This document shows, in pieces, positions 28,640 to 38,281 of a DNA stretch of 64,000 bases. Both the position numbers and the translations under genes were made by a program. Within the stretch, counting starts at the first letter, position 1. Each line of letters opens with the position of its first letter. The stretch comes from Sphingomonadaceae bacterium OTU29LAMAA1 (GTDB taxonomy: Bacteria; Pseudomonadota; Alphaproteobacteria; Sphingomonadales; Sphingomonadaceae), in NCBI GenBank assembly GCA_024072375.1, contig CP099617.1, forward strand, positions 3,417,001 to 3,481,000, written 5' to 3'. The notes beneath the pieces were generated by a model, which saw nothing but the letters and a program-made list of their open reading frames with translations, did no database searches and was not told the DNA's origin.

Positions 28640-30571
28640 ATGGCGGGGATGTCGTCCTACGGCCCTCCCGATCGATTCAACGAAGAACGCGCCACCTACA
28701 CCGTCCGCGGGTCCGATACGCCGGATCTGGAGGCGGGGATCGCCGCGATCCGCAACGTGCTGAAGACGCTGCCGACCCGCTCCGGCGTCTATCGCATGCA
28801 GGATGCCAAGGGCGACGTCCTGTACGTCGGCAAGGCGCGCTCGCTGCGCCAGCGTGTCGCCAATTACACGCAGGTGAAGGGGCTGACCAAGCGGCTCCAG
28901 CGCATGATCGCGCAGACGCGGTCGATGACGATCGTCACCACCAACAACGAGGCGGAGGCGCTGCTGCTCGAGGCGCAGCTCATCAAGCGCTACCGCCCCG
29001 CGTACAACGTCCTGCTGCGCGACGATAAGTCGTTTCCGTTCATCCTGCTGCGCGGCGATCATGACTTTCCCCGCGTGCAGAAGCATCGCGGTGCGCGGCG
29101 CGCGGTCGGCAATTACTATGGCCCGTTCGCCAGCGCGGGCAGCGTCAACAACACGTTGAACGCGCTCCAGAAGCTCTTCCTGCTGCGCTCGTGCACCGAC
29201 AGCTTCTTCAAGACGCGGGACCGTCCGTGCCTGCTCTACCAGATCAAGCGCTGCTCCGCCCCGTGCGTCGGCCGGGTGAGCAAGGACGACTATAAGGAAC
29301 TGGTCGACGATTGCCGCGACTTCCTCGGCGGCAAGTCGACCAAGGTGCAGGCGAAGCTCGGCGCGCAGATGCAGGTGGCGGCGGAGAACATGGACTTCGA
29401 ATTGGCCGCCTTGCTGCGCGACCGGCTGAAGGCGCTCACCTTCGTCCAGGGCACGCAGGCGATCAACGCGGAGGGGGTCGGCGACGCCGACGTGTTCGCG
29501 CTCGCCTGCAAGGACGGGACGATGGGCATTCAGGCGTTCTTCATCCGCGGCGGCCAGAATTGGGGCCATCGCAGCTTCTTCCCCCAGCATACCAACGAGG
29601 TGCCGGAGGACGAGGTGCTGGCGAGTTTCCTCACCCAATTCTACGAAGAGGTGCCGCCGCCCAAGACGATCCTGCTCGACCGCGAGTTGAACGAGGGCGC
29701 GCTGCTCGGCGAGGCGCTCGGCGAACGCGCGGGGTATAAGGTCGCCCTATCGGTGCCGCAGCGGGGCGATCGCCGCCGCATGATGGAGCAGACCAAGCGC
29801 AATGCGATCGAGGCGCTGGAACGGCGGCTGGCGGAAAGCACGACCCAAGCGAAGCTGCTGCGCGAGGTGGCGGACCTGTTCGACCTGCCCGAACCGCCCG
29901 ACCGGATCGAGGTCTACGACAACAGCCATATCCAGGGGACCAACGCGCTGGGTGCGATGGTCGTCGCCGGGCCGGAGGGCTTCCGCAAGGGCCAGTATCG
30001 CAAGTTCAACATCAAGGGGAACGAGGCGGCGACCGACAGCGACGTCGGCATGATGCGCGAGGTGTTCCGCCGGCGCTTCGCGCGCGCGCAGGCCGAGGAC
30101 CCCGATCGCGACGGCGGCGAATGGCCCGATCTGGTGCTGATCGACGGCGGCAAGCCACAGCTGAATGCAGCGAAGGCGGTGCTGGAGGATCTCGGCATCG
30201 AGGACGTGTGCATGGTCGGCGTCGCCAAGGGGCCGCACCACGGCCGCGAGGGGCGCGAGGTGTTCCACATGCTCGACGGGCGGGAATTCCAGCTGCCGGT
30301 CAACGCGCCGGTGCTGTTCTACCTCCAGCGGCTGCGCGACGAGGTCCACCGCTTCGCGATCGGCGCGCATCGCGACAAACGGTCGAAGGCGATCGGAGCG
30401 AGCCCGCTCGACGAGGTTCCCGGCATCGGCCCGGCGCGCAAGAAGGCGCTGCTGATGCATTTCGGCACGGGTCGCGCGGTGCGCAACGCCAGTCTGGAGG
30501 ATCTGAAGAAAGCCCCCGGCGTGTCGGCGGGCGTCGCGCAACAGGTGTACGACTTCTACCACGCGCGCTGA
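28640..30571 (+). CDS. uvrC: Excinuclease ABC subunit C
   Basis: A 643-aa dual nuclease of nucleotide-excision repair, making both incisions with UvrB. Seen: the GIY-YIG domain (GVYRMQDAKGDVLYVGKARS near residues 50-70), the Cys-rich CLLYQIKRCSAPCVGRV, a UvrB-binding UVR region (about 240-275), the RNase H-like UvrC domain (YDNSHIQGT, VLIDGGKPQLNAA) and C-terminal helix-hairpin-helix motifs (DEVPGIGPARKKALL). ATGs at 28640 and 28649 are both possible starts. Confidence 0.96.
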   Translation: MAGMSSYGPPDRFNEERATYTVRGSDTPDLEAGIAAIRNVLKTLPTRSGVYRMQDAKGDVLYVGKARSLRQRVANYTQVKGLTKRLQRMIAQTRSMTIVTTNNEAEALLLEAQLIKRYRPAYNVLLRDDKSFPFILLRGDHDFPRVQKHRGARRAVGNYYGPFASAGSVNNTLNALQKLFLLRSCTDSFFKTRDRPCLLYQIKRCSAPCVGRVSKDDYKELVDDCRDFLGGKSTKVQAKLGAQMQVAAENMDFELAALLRDRLKALTFVQGTQAINAEGVGDADVFALACKDGTMGIQAFFIRGGQNWGHRSFFPQHTNEVPEDEVLASFLTQFYEEVPPPKTILLDRELNEGALLGEALGERAGYKVALSVPQRGDRRRMMEQTKRNAIEALERRLAESTTQAKLLREVADLFDLPEPPDRIEVYDNSHIQGTNALGAMVVAGPEGFRKGQYRKFNIKGNEAATDSDVGMMREVFRRRFARAQAEDPDRDGGEWPDLVLIDGGKPQLNAAKAVLEDLGIEDVCMVGVAKGPHHGREGREVFHMLDGREFQLPVNAPVLFYLQRLRDEVHRFAIGAHRDKRSKAIGASPLDEVPGIGPARKKALLMHFGTGRAVRNASLEDLKKAPGVSAGVAQQVYDFYHAR

Positions 30572-30644
30572 ACCCGCGCGGTTTCTCCATTGCCGCTGCA
30601 CCGGGCCCCGTTAGACTGATCGCCACAACGGGGATGTTCGAGGC

Positions 30645-33443
30645 ATGACGACGCGGCGGCTGGCGCTTTTGGCGCTATTCGGTTCCACGAGCTGGGCGGC
30701 GCAGGCCGCGGACAAGGTCGTCTACCAACCGGTGCCCGGCTGGGTGAAGCCGGCGCCGGCGATCGACCCGGCAAAGATCACGCCCGATTCGCCCGTCCTG
30801 CTGCTGCTCGACAACCAGCAGCGGCTGGAGGGGGGCGAGGTGTGGCAATATACCGACACCGCCACGCGCATCGCCTCGCCGGAGATGCTGGGGCAGGCCG
30901 GCACGGTGACGCTGCAATGGCAGCCGGCGGCGGGCGACCTGATCGTCCACCGTGCCGAGATCATCCGTGGCGCGGAGCATATCGACCTGCTGAAATCGGG
31001 GACGTCGTTCGACGTCCTGCGTCGCGAACAGCAACTGGAGCAGCGCACGCTCGACGGCATGCTGACCGCGACGATGGCGGTACAAGGGCTGCGCGTCGGC
31101 GACGTCCTTCATGTCACCTCGTCGATCACCCGCAAGGATCGCGTGCTTGCCGGCAAGGTGCAGGGATTCCAGCCACTGCCTGCCGCGCCGCTCAAGATCG
31201 GCTATGCCCGCGCCCGCTTGCTCTGGCCCGCCGCCGATGCGGTGAAGTGGAAGCTGTACCTCGACGCGCCCAAGCCGGTGGAGAGCGTCTCCGACGGCTA
31301 TCGCGAGATCGCCGTCCCCCTGCCGCTCGCCAAGCAGCCCGATCTGCCGTCCGACATTCCGGCGCGGTTCCAGAAGCTCAACGTGCTGGAGGCGAGCAGC
31401 TTTCCCGACTGGGCGAGCGTCGCGAGCGTGATGGCCCCGCTCTACGCCACCGACGGGCTGATTGCGGCGGGCAGCCCGCTCGCCGCCGAACTGGCGAAGA
31501 TCAAGGCCGCCTCGACCGATCCGATGCAGCGCACCGCGGCGGCACTGCAACTGGTGCAGGAACAGGTCCGCTACCTGTTCAACGGCATGGATCAGGGCAA
31601 TTACAAGCCGCAGAGCCCGGCGCAGACCTGGGAATTGCGCTACGGTGACTGCAAGGCGAAGACGCTGATGCTGCTCGCGCTGCTGCGCGGGCTGGATATC
31701 GAGGCGGAGCCGGTGCTCGCCAACAGCAAGCTGGGCGATCTGGTGCCGGAACGGCTGCCGACGCCGGGTGCGTTCGACCATATCCTCGTCAAGGCGAACG
31801 TCGCGGGCGAGACCTTGTGGCTCGACGGCACCGACGCCGGCGCGCGGCTGGCCGACCTGCGCGATACGCCGAACTTCCGCTGGGTGCTGCCGGTGCGTGC
31901 CAGCGGCGCGACGCTGACCCGGATCACAATGCGCCCGCATGCGCGTCCGGACATCGAAACGGCGATCGACCTCGACGAGACGGCGGGCGTCGGCCTGCCC
32001 GCGCCGATGACCGCGACGATCACGCTGCGTGGTCGCGTCGCGCAGATGCTCCAGGCGGCGCAGGCGCAGGCGAGCAAGGACGACGTCAAGACGATGGCGT
32101 CGCGGATGAGCGACGGGCTGGTCGGCTCCGCCACCATCGTCGACCGCAAATTGTCCTACGACCCGGTCACCGGCACCGCCGCGGTCGCGATCACCGGTGT
32201 CGCCTACCCCGACTGGACCCGCACTGACCTGCGCTTCCGCAGCGTCATCGACAAGGTGATGGGCGAGATGAAGTTCGAGCCGGATCGCACCCGCACCACC
32301 TGGGCCGCGCTGCCGGTATCGACCGGCGACAGCGCCTATTATCGCGCGGTCACCCGCATCCACCTGCCCGACGGCGGCAAGGGCTATACGCTGGAGGGCG
32401 ACCAGAGCTTCGCACGACCCATGGCGGGGGCGACGATCACCCGCGCGGTGCGCAACGAGGGCGGGGTGGTGACGCTCGACGACCGCACCGTCGGCATCGG
32501 CGACGAGGTGCCCGCCACCGAGATCGCCGCCAACCGCCGCGCCATCGCCGCGGCGAAGAACCGCCTGCTCAGCATCGTCGCGCCCGCCGACCTGCCGAGC
32601 CTCTACACCCGCGTCGCGGCGATGAAGCGCGTCGGCGCGGTCACGCGGATCGCCGCGCTCTACGATCGCGGCATCGCCGACGCCCCGGACGAGGCGGTCG
32701 GCTATACCAACCGCGCGTGGTTCTGGGAGCAGGTGTACGATCGGCCGAAAGCGATCGCCGACATCGGCCGCGCGCTCGCGATCACCCCGACGATCGACAG
32801 CTATACCTGGCGTGCGCGGCTGTTCCAGGAGAGCGGCGACCGCGACAAGGCGGTGGCCGATCTGGTCGCCGCGCAGGCGCTCGATTCGTCGTCTGACGAT
32901 GTCGTCGAACGGCTGGCGATGCTGCGTGCCGACCGCGGCGAAAAGGATGCCGCGCTGGAGCTGATCCAGGAGCGGATCGACGCCGGCGGCAAGAGCAAGG
33001 CGGCGATGATCGCGCTCAAGGCGGAGGTGCTGGCGCGCACCGGCGACAAGGATGCGGCGATCGTCGCGATCGATCAGGCGGTGGCGGCGAGCCCCGGCAA
33101 CCCGCGCCTGCTCAACAGCCGCTGCTGGATCAAGGGCACGATGAACGTCGCGCTCGACACCGCGCTGAAGGATTGCACGCGCTCGATCGAACTGAGCGAT
33201 TCGACCGTCGCCGCGCTCGACAGCCGGGCGTTGGTGTTCTTCCGGATGAACCGGATGGAGGATGCGCTCGCCGATCTGACCGCGGCGCTCGACATCGATC
33301 CGGATATGGCGGCAAGCCTGTACATGCGCGGCGTGATCCTGGGCAGACAGGGCAAGCCGGAGGCGAAGGGCGACCTGATCGCCGCCCGCACCATCCGCCC
33401 GCGAATCGACGACGATTACAAGCGCTACGGCATCGTGCCTTAG
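30645..33443 (+). CDS. Exported DUF3857 / transglutaminase-like / TPR protein
   Basis: A 932-aa protein with signal peptide (about 1-22). Order: DUF3857 beta domain (about 50-250), transglutaminase-like domain (about 280-400) with a Cys-His-Asp triad Cys336 (RYGDCKAK), His379 and Asp394, a DUF2569-like beta region, and a C-terminal array of TPR helices (from about 660). Such periplasmic proteins are widespread in Bacteroidetes and alphaproteobacteria without known substrates. A long open frame on the opposite strand is a shadow of this gene. Same strand as uvrC but 73 bases apart. Confidence 0.82.
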   Translation: MTTRRLALLALFGSTSWAAQAADKVVYQPVPGWVKPAPAIDPAKITPDSPVLLLLDNQQRLEGGEVWQYTDTATRIASPEMLGQAGTVTLQWQPAAGDLIVHRAEIIRGAEHIDLLKSGTSFDVLRREQQLEQRTLDGMLTATMAVQGLRVGDVLHVTSSITRKDRVLAGKVQGFQPLPAAPLKIGYARARLLWPAADAVKWKLYLDAPKPVESVSDGYREIAVPLPLAKQPDLPSDIPARFQKLNVLEASSFPDWASVASVMAPLYATDGLIAAGSPLAAELAKIKAASTDPMQRTAAALQLVQEQVRYLFNGMDQGNYKPQSPAQTWELRYGDCKAKTLMLLALLRGLDIEAEPVLANSKLGDLVPERLPTPGAFDHILVKANVAGETLWLDGTDAGARLADLRDTPNFRWVLPVRASGATLTRITMRPHARPDIETAIDLDETAGVGLPAPMTATITLRGRVAQMLQAAQAQASKDDVKTMASRMSDGLVGSATIVDRKLSYDPVTGTAAVAITGVAYPDWTRTDLRFRSVIDKVMGEMKFEPDRTRTTWAALPVSTGDSAYYRAVTRIHLPDGGKGYTLEGDQSFARPMAGATITRAVRNEGGVVTLDDRTVGIGDEVPATEIAANRRAIAAAKNRLLSIVAPADLPSLYTRVAAMKRVGAVTRIAALYDRGIADAPDEAVGYTNRAWFWEQVYDRPKAIADIGRALAITPTIDSYTWRARLFQESGDRDKAVADLVAAQALDSSSDDVVERLAMLRADRGEKDAALELIQERIDAGGKSKAAMIALKAEVLARTGDKDAAIVAIDQAVAASPGNPRLLNSRCWIKGTMNVALDTALKDCTRSIELSDSTVAALDSRALVFFRMNRMEDALADLTAALDIDPDMAASLYMRGVILGRQGKPEAKGDLIAARTIRPRIDDDYKRYGIVP

Positions 33444-33497
33444 GGGACGGGGCGATCCGCTAGCCATTTGTTCACGCCCGCGCGCTAACCAACACGC

Positions 33498-34448
33498 ATG
33501 GCGACCCCCGTATTCTTCACCGTCGATACCGAATTCGCATGGCGTCATCACGCCGCCGGGCTCGATGTCGAGACGATCTATGCGCGCTCGCTGGAGCCGG
33601 CCGGCGTCGGGCTGAGCTATCAGCTCGACCAGCTCGCACGGCACGGGTTGAAGGCGTGCTTCTTCGTCGATCCGATGCCGGCGCTCGTCTTCGGTCTCGC
33701 GCCGGTGCAGCGCATGGTCGAAACCGTGCTGGCGGCCGGGCAGGAAGTGCAGTTGCACCTGCATCCCAATTGGACCGGCGCGCATGCCGGCGATCGCGCC
33801 GCGACCTACGGCCGGTTCCAGATGCACGAATATACGCTGGCCGAGCAGGTCGCGCTGCTGCGCGGGGCGACCGAATTGCTCGTCGCGGCGGGTGCGCCGC
33901 AGCCGATCGCCTTCCGCGCCGGGGGCTATGCCGCCAATGAAGACACGTTGCGCGCGCTGGGCGAACTCGGCTTCGTCTACGACAGCAGCCACAATGGCGC
34001 GGAGCCTGCGGAAAGCCGCACCGGCTTGTCGCCCGACACGATCGCCCCGGTCGCGCATCACCTGATCGAGGTGCCGGTGACGGTGATCGAGGACGCGCCC
34101 GGCATCTGGCGCACGTTCCAGCTGTGTGCGTTGTCCGGCGCCGAGGCGGCGGCGGCGCTCGACCATGCCGCGGCGGAGGGCCACGCGGCGGTGACGATCG
34201 TCAGCCATGGCTTCGAACTCGCCAACCGGCTGGGCACGCGCGCCAACGGTGTGCACGTCCGCCGGTTCGAGACCCTGTGCCGGTTGCTCGCCGATCGGGC
34301 GGACGTGCTGCCGACGATGCATTTCGCCGACCGGCCCACGCTGGCGTTGGGGCAGACCGATCGCCCGCTCGAAGCGAACGCGCTGCGTCGGCGGCTGCGA
34401 CAGGCGGAACAGCTCTGGTCGAACTGGGTGTCGGAGCGTGCGGCATGA
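33498..34448 (+). CDS. Polysaccharide deacetylase-like protein
   Basis: A 316-aa NodB-fold carbohydrate esterase. Metal-site motifs are visible: TVDTE (Asp10), HLHPNW (His87, His89) and FRAGGYA (139-145). No signal peptide, so it may act at the cytosolic side on lipid-linked sugars, or be non-classical. Its last base pairs overlap the GNAT start (ATGA), showing tight coupling. The two may modify the same glycan precursor. Confidence 0.8.
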   Translation: MATPVFFTVDTEFAWRHHAAGLDVETIYARSLEPAGVGLSYQLDQLARHGLKACFFVDPMPALVFGLAPVQRMVETVLAAGQEVQLHLHPNWTGAHAGDRAATYGRFQMHEYTLAEQVALLRGATELLVAAGAPQPIAFRAGGYAANEDTLRALGELGFVYDSSHNGAEPAESRTGLSPDTIAPVAHHLIEVPVTVIEDAPGIWRTFQLCALSGAEAAAALDHAAAEGHAAVTIVSHGFELANRLGTRANGVHVRRFETLCRLLADRADVLPTMHFADRPTLALGQTDRPLEANALRRRLRQAEQLWSNWVSERAA

Positions 34449-35326
34449 CCGCGGTCGCGCTCAAGTTTCAGGTCGGCGCGCGCACGCTGGCCTCGGTCAA
34501 GCGCCGGCTGACCCGCGTCGCGCTGTCGCTGGACGACGTACTCGCCGGACAGGCGCCGGTGCTGCCAGAGGTGACCGGGGATGGCTATCTGGTCACCTCG
34601 CTGCCCGAAGCGCTGGCGGGGGAGGTGCAGGGGGGCGGGCTCATGTCGGTGGTGCGGCAGCGTTACACCCGCTTCTACACCGACCTGACGATCGGCCATG
34701 ACGCATGGTTCGCCGGTCTGTCCGGCTCCGCGCGCTCGACGCTGAAGCGCAAGACCAAGAAGGCGGAGGCTGCCGGGCTGGAGGTGCGGGCCTATCGGAC
34801 ACCGGCCGAGTTCGAGGTCTTCCATCCGCTGGCGCGTGCGGTGTCCGCCAAGACCTATCAGGAACGCCTGCTCGATGCGGGCCTGCCGGAGGATGCGGGG
34901 TCGCTCGCCCATTTGCAGGCGCTCGCCGCCGCGGACGGGCTGCGCGCGTGGCTGCTGCTGATCGGCGGCGCACCGGCGGGCTATCTGTGCTGCACCGCGC
35001 AGGGGTCCGCGTTGCGCTACGACCATGTCGGGCACGATCCGGCGCTCAACGATCTGTCGCCTGGCACCGTGTTGCAGGCTGCGGCGATGCTGCAGCTGTT
35101 CGACGATCGCTTCGCCCGGTTCGATTTCACCGAGGGCGAGGGGCAGCACAAGCGGCTGTTCTCCACCGGCGGCGTGCCGTGCGTCGACCTGCTGTTGCTG
35201 CGCCCGACGCTGGCCAACCGCGCGACCTTGGCAGCGCTGGCGGCGTTCGATGGCGCGATGGCGCACGCGAAACAGGCGACCCGTCATCCCAGGCTGGCCG
35301 CGCTGGCGAAGCGCATAAGGCGCTGA
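34445..35326 (+). CDS. GNAT acetyltransferase of the BioF2/FemAB-like type
   Basis: A 293-aa protein with a FemAB/CelD-like acetyltransferase core: GLSGSARSTLKRKTKKAEAA, a central AWLLLIGGAPAGYL strand pair and PGTVLQAAAMLQLFD with FDFTEGEGQHKRLFS. Members transfer acyl groups to amino sugars or cell-envelope components. Translationally coupled to the deacetylase by an ATGA overlap, suggesting a deacetylate-then-reacylate pair. The C-terminal 30 residues are basic. Not linked to an exosortase or EPS cluster in this window. Confidence 0.75.
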   Translation: MTAVALKFQVGARTLASVKRRLTRVALSLDDVLAGQAPVLPEVTGDGYLVTSLPEALAGEVQGGGLMSVVRQRYTRFYTDLTIGHDAWFAGLSGSARSTLKRKTKKAEAAGLEVRAYRTPAEFEVFHPLARAVSAKTYQERLLDAGLPEDAGSLAHLQALAAADGLRAWLLLIGGAPAGYLCCTAQGSALRYDHVGHDPALNDLSPGTVLQAAAMLQLFDDRFARFDFTEGEGQHKRLFSTGGVPCVDLLLLRPTLANRATLAALAAFDGAMAHAKQATRHPRLAALAKRIRR

Positions 35327-35371
35327 CCTCGATCCTCCGCGAACCGGGAGGACTTATCTGCGCCAGACCCC

Positions 35372-35377
35372 TATATT
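35372..35377 (+). promoter_or_regulatory. -10-like element directly upstream of recO
   Basis: TATATT ends 6 bases before the recO ATG (35384), with no Shine-Dalgarno sequence between. As at gyrB, transcription would begin at or next to the ATG. The hexamer has one mismatch to consensus and no strong -35 is present. Confidence 0.35.
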
Positions 35378-35383
35378 CTCCCC

Positions 35384-36115
35384 ATGCACCTCAGCGCAGA
35401 AGCCATCGTTCTCGCCGTCCGCGCGCATGGCGAACATGGCGCGGTGGTGCGGGCGCTTACCCGCAGCGACGGCGTGCAGCCCGGTTATGTCCGTGGCGGG
35501 CGATCGCGGCAGATGCGCCCCATCCTGCAACCCGCCAACGCCATCGCCGGCGAATGGCGCGCGCGCACCGGCGAACAGCTCGCCGCACTGACGATCGAGC
35601 CGCTGCACAGTCGCGCGGCGCTGCATGGCGAGCCGCTGCCCGCCGCCGCGCTGGCGTGGGTGACCGCGTTGACCGCGACCGCCTTGCCGGAGGCGCAGCC
35701 TTATCCCCGATTGTACGACGCGCTGGGCGGTGTGCTCGATGCGATCGAGGCGGCACCCGCGGCGCGCGGTTGGGCGAGTGCAATGGTCCGATACGAACTG
35801 CTGCTGCTTGCCGAACTCGGTTTCGGACTGGACCTCAGCGCCTGCGTCGTCACAGGTGGACAGGACGATCTCGCCTTCGTCAGCCCGCGCAGCGGCGGGG
35901 CGGTATGTCGCGGCGCGGCGCACGGCTATGAAGAACGGCTGTTCGCACTCCCTCCTTTCCTGACGAACGGTGGTGCTGCGGAATGGCCCGACATCGTCGC
36001 GGGACTGGCGATCACCGGCCATTTCCTCGCCCGGGACCTGCTGGTCGAACGTCGTGCCGATCCGCTGATCGCGCGCGAACGGCTCGTGGCGATGCTGAAA
36101 AGGGCGGTTGCGTGA
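35384..36115 (+). CDS. recO: DNA repair protein RecO
   Basis: A 243-aa mediator that anneals DNA and helps load RecA with RecF and RecR. N-terminal OB fold ([20 protein letters not shown] and [13 protein letters not shown]), then a helical bundle and a divergent zinc-finger region around residues 150-185. Its end overlaps the leuB upstream frame by a few bases but not the chosen leuB start. recF in the same window completes two of the three RecFOR genes. Confidence 0.92.
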   Translation: MHLSAEAIVLAVRAHGEHGAVVRALTRSDGVQPGYVRGGRSRQMRPILQPANAIAGEWRARTGEQLAALTIEPLHSRAALHGEPLPAAALAWVTALTATALPEAQPYPRLYDALGGVLDAIEAAPAARGWASAMVRYELLLLAELGFGLDLSACVVTGGQDDLAFVSPRSGGAVCRGAAHGYEERLFALPPFLTNGGAAEWPDIVAGLAITGHFLARDLLVERRADPLIARERLVAMLKRAVA

Positions 36116-36143
36116 GGCGCTGACGCGCGGCAAGGCAGCGGCC

Positions 36144-37187
36144 ATGGCAATGATCGCACTCCTGCCGGGCGACGGCATCGGCCCCGAAGTCATCCAGCAG
36201 GCCAGGCGCGTGCTCGACGCGCTCGATCTCGACCTGACGTATGAACACGCGCTCGTCGGCGGCGTAGCCTATCACGCCACGGGTCATCCGTTGCCGGAGG
36301 CGACGCTGGATGTCGCACGGCGTGCCAATGCGCTGCTGTTCGGTGCGGTCGGTGATCCGGGCTGCGACAACCTCGAACGCGCGCTGCGGCCGGAACAGGC
36401 GATCCTCGGCCTGCGCAAGCACCTCACGCTGTTCTCCAACCTGCGCCCCGCAACCCTGTTCGAGGGCTTGGAGGATGCGTCCGCGCTAAAGCCGGAGATC
36501 GCGCGCCAGATCGACCTCGTCATCGTCCGCGAGCTGAACGGCGATGTCTATTTCGGCGAAAAAGGCCGCCGTACGACCGCAGACGGCCTGCGCGAAGGCT
36601 ATGACATCATGAGCTACGACGAAGCCGAAGTGCGCCGCATCGCGCGCGTCGGGTTCGAGACGGCGCGCCGTCGCAAGGGCAACCTGTGTTCGGTGGACAA
36701 GGCGAACGTGCTCGACACCTCGCAATTGTGGCGCGACGTGGTGATCGAGGTGTCGGCCGATTATCCCGACGTGACGCTCACCCATATGTACGTCGACAAT
36801 GCCGCGATGCAGCTGGTGCGCAATCCCGGCCAGTTCGACGTCATCGTCACCGGCAACCTGTTCGGCGACATCCTGTCCGATCAGGCATCGATGTGCGCCG
36901 GGTCGATCGGCATGCTGCCCTCCGCCAGCCTCGATGGCGCGGGCAAGGGGCTGTACGAGCCGATCCACGGCTCCGCGCCCGACATCGCGGGGCAGTGCAA
37001 GGCCAACCCCTGCGCCGCGATCCTGTCCGCCGCGATGATGCTGCGACATTCGCTGGGGCAGCCGGAAGTCGCCGACCGGATCGAGGCGGCGGTGGCCCGC
37101 GCGATCCGCGACGGCGCCCGCACGGCGGATCTCGGCGGCACGATGACCACCTCCGCGATGGGGGATGCGGTGCTCGCAGTCCTGTGA
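36144..37187 (+). CDS. leuB: 3-isopropylmalate dehydrogenase
   Basis: A 347-aa NAD-dependent decarboxylating dehydrogenase of leucine biosynthesis. Seen: [29 protein letters not shown], substrate Arg/Lys/Asp positions in [30 protein letters not shown] and the NAD-binding [11 protein letters not shown]. The start at 36144 ([11 protein letters not shown]) begins the conserved core; the ATG-like start at 36108 is inside recO. GTGA overlap with the downstream GT2/GtrA gene. leuA/C/D are not in the window. Confidence 0.94.
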   Translation: MAMIALLPGDGIGPEVIQQARRVLDALDLDLTYEHALVGGVAYHATGHPLPEATLDVARRANALLFGAVGDPGCDNLERALRPEQAILGLRKHLTLFSNLRPATLFEGLEDASALKPEIARQIDLVIVRELNGDVYFGEKGRRTTADGLREGYDIMSYDEAEVRRIARVGFETARRRKGNLCSVDKANVLDTSQLWRDVVIEVSADYPDVTLTHMYVDNAAMQLVRNPGQFDVIVTGNLFGDILSDQASMCAGSIGMLPSASLDGAGKGLYEPIHGSAPDIAGQCKANPCAAILSAAMMLRHSLGQPEVADRIEAAVARAIRDGARTADLGGTMTTSAMGDAVLAVL

Positions 37188-38281
37188 GCGCACTGTTGGA
37201 GATCGCGGTCGTCATCCCGACCTTCAACGAAAAGGCGAACGTCCCCACGCTGATCGCCAAGCTGGATCAGGCACTGGCGGGGCGGCGCTGGGAAGCGATC
37301 TTCGTCGACGACGACAGTCCCGACGGCACGGCAGAGGCGGCGCGCGAACTGGGCCGACTCGATTCGCGCGTTCGGGTGATCCACCGCATCGGCCGCCGCG
37401 GCCTGTCGTCCGCGTGTATCGAGGGGATGTGCGCGACCGCCGCACCGGTGGTGGCGGTGATCGACGGCGACCTCCAGCATGACGAGCGCCTGCTGCCGCA
37501 GATGCTCGACCTGCTTCAGCGCGATGCCGCTCTCGACCTCGTCGTCGGCTCGCGCTTCGTCGATGGCGGCGGGACGGGGGACTGGGATCGCGATCGCGTC
37601 GCCAAGTCGGCGTTCGCCACGAAGCTGTCGCGCAAGGTGCTGAAGGGCGACCTCAGCGATCCGATGAGCGGCTTCTTCGCGATCCGTACCGACCACGCCC
37701 GCCGGCTTGCCCCGGAATTGTCGGCGATCGGCTTCAAGATCCTGCTCGACCTGATGACGGCGAGCTCCGTCGCGCTGCGCTTCGCGGAACTGCCCTATAC
37801 CTTCCGGGTGCGGACCGAAGGCGAGTCGAAGCTCGATCACGTCGTCGCGATGGAATATCTGATCGCGTTGTACGACCGGATGTTCGGCCGCTTCGTGCCG
37901 GTGCGGTTCGCGATGTTCTCCGGGATCGGCGTGCTCGGCGTCGGCGTGCATATGGGTGTGCTGGGGCTGGCGATGCTGCTCGGCGCGAGCTTCCTGCCGG
38001 CGCAGATCATGGGCGCGGTGGCGGCGATGACCTTCAACTTCCTGCTGAACAACGCGCTGACCTATCGCGATCGACGTCTGAAAGGGATGCGGCAGTTGCT
38101 CGACGGCTGGGTGTCGTTCTGCGTGGTCTGTTCGGTCGGGCTGGTCGCCAATGTCGGCATCGCCGCCTTCGTTCATGACGCCCGCGACGGCGGGGCCGCG
38201 GCATCGGCGTTGATCGGCATATTGGTGGGTGCGGTGTGGAATTACGCGCTGTCGTCGAAGTTCGTCTGGGGCCGCTATTAG
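37184..38281 (+). CDS. GT2 glycosyltransferase fused to a GtrA membrane domain (polyprenyl-phosphate mannose synthase-like)
   Basis: A 365-aa fusion. Residues 1-220 are a family-2 glycosyltransferase close to dolichol-phosphate-mannose synthase ([33 protein letters not shown]). Residues 230-365 are a GtrA domain of four helices ([18 protein letters not shown] onward; [13 protein letters not shown] end). The start is GTG at 37184, overlapping the leuB stop. It likely charges a polyprenyl-phosphate carrier with a sugar and flips or holds it. The convergent PMT-type transferase next door is a natural consumer of that product. Confidence 0.85.
   Translation: MSALLEIAVVIPTFNEKANVPTLIAKLDQALAGRRWEAIFVDDDSPDGTAEAARELGRLDSRVRVIHRIGRRGLSSACIEGMCATAAPVVAVIDGDLQHDERLLPQMLDLLQRDAALDLVVGSRFVDGGGTGDWDRDRVAKSAFATKLSRKVLKGDLSDPMSGFFAIRTDHARRLAPELSAIGFKILLDLMTASSVALRFAELPYTFRVRTEGESKLDHVVAMEYLIALYDRMFGRFVPVRFAMFSGIGVLGVGVHMGVLGLAMLLGASFLPAQIMGAVAAMTFNFLLNNALTYRDRRLKGMRQLLDGWVSFCVVCSVGLVANVGIAAFVHDARDGGAAASALIGILVGAVWNYALSSKFVWGRY

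Noticed and set aside
30675..34322. A 1215-codon open frame on the minus strand.
   Set aside because: It lies antisense to the well-supported DUF3857/transglutaminase gene and deacetylase, has Arg/His/Gln-biased composition, and no family motif. Long antisense frames are common in GC-rich genes.
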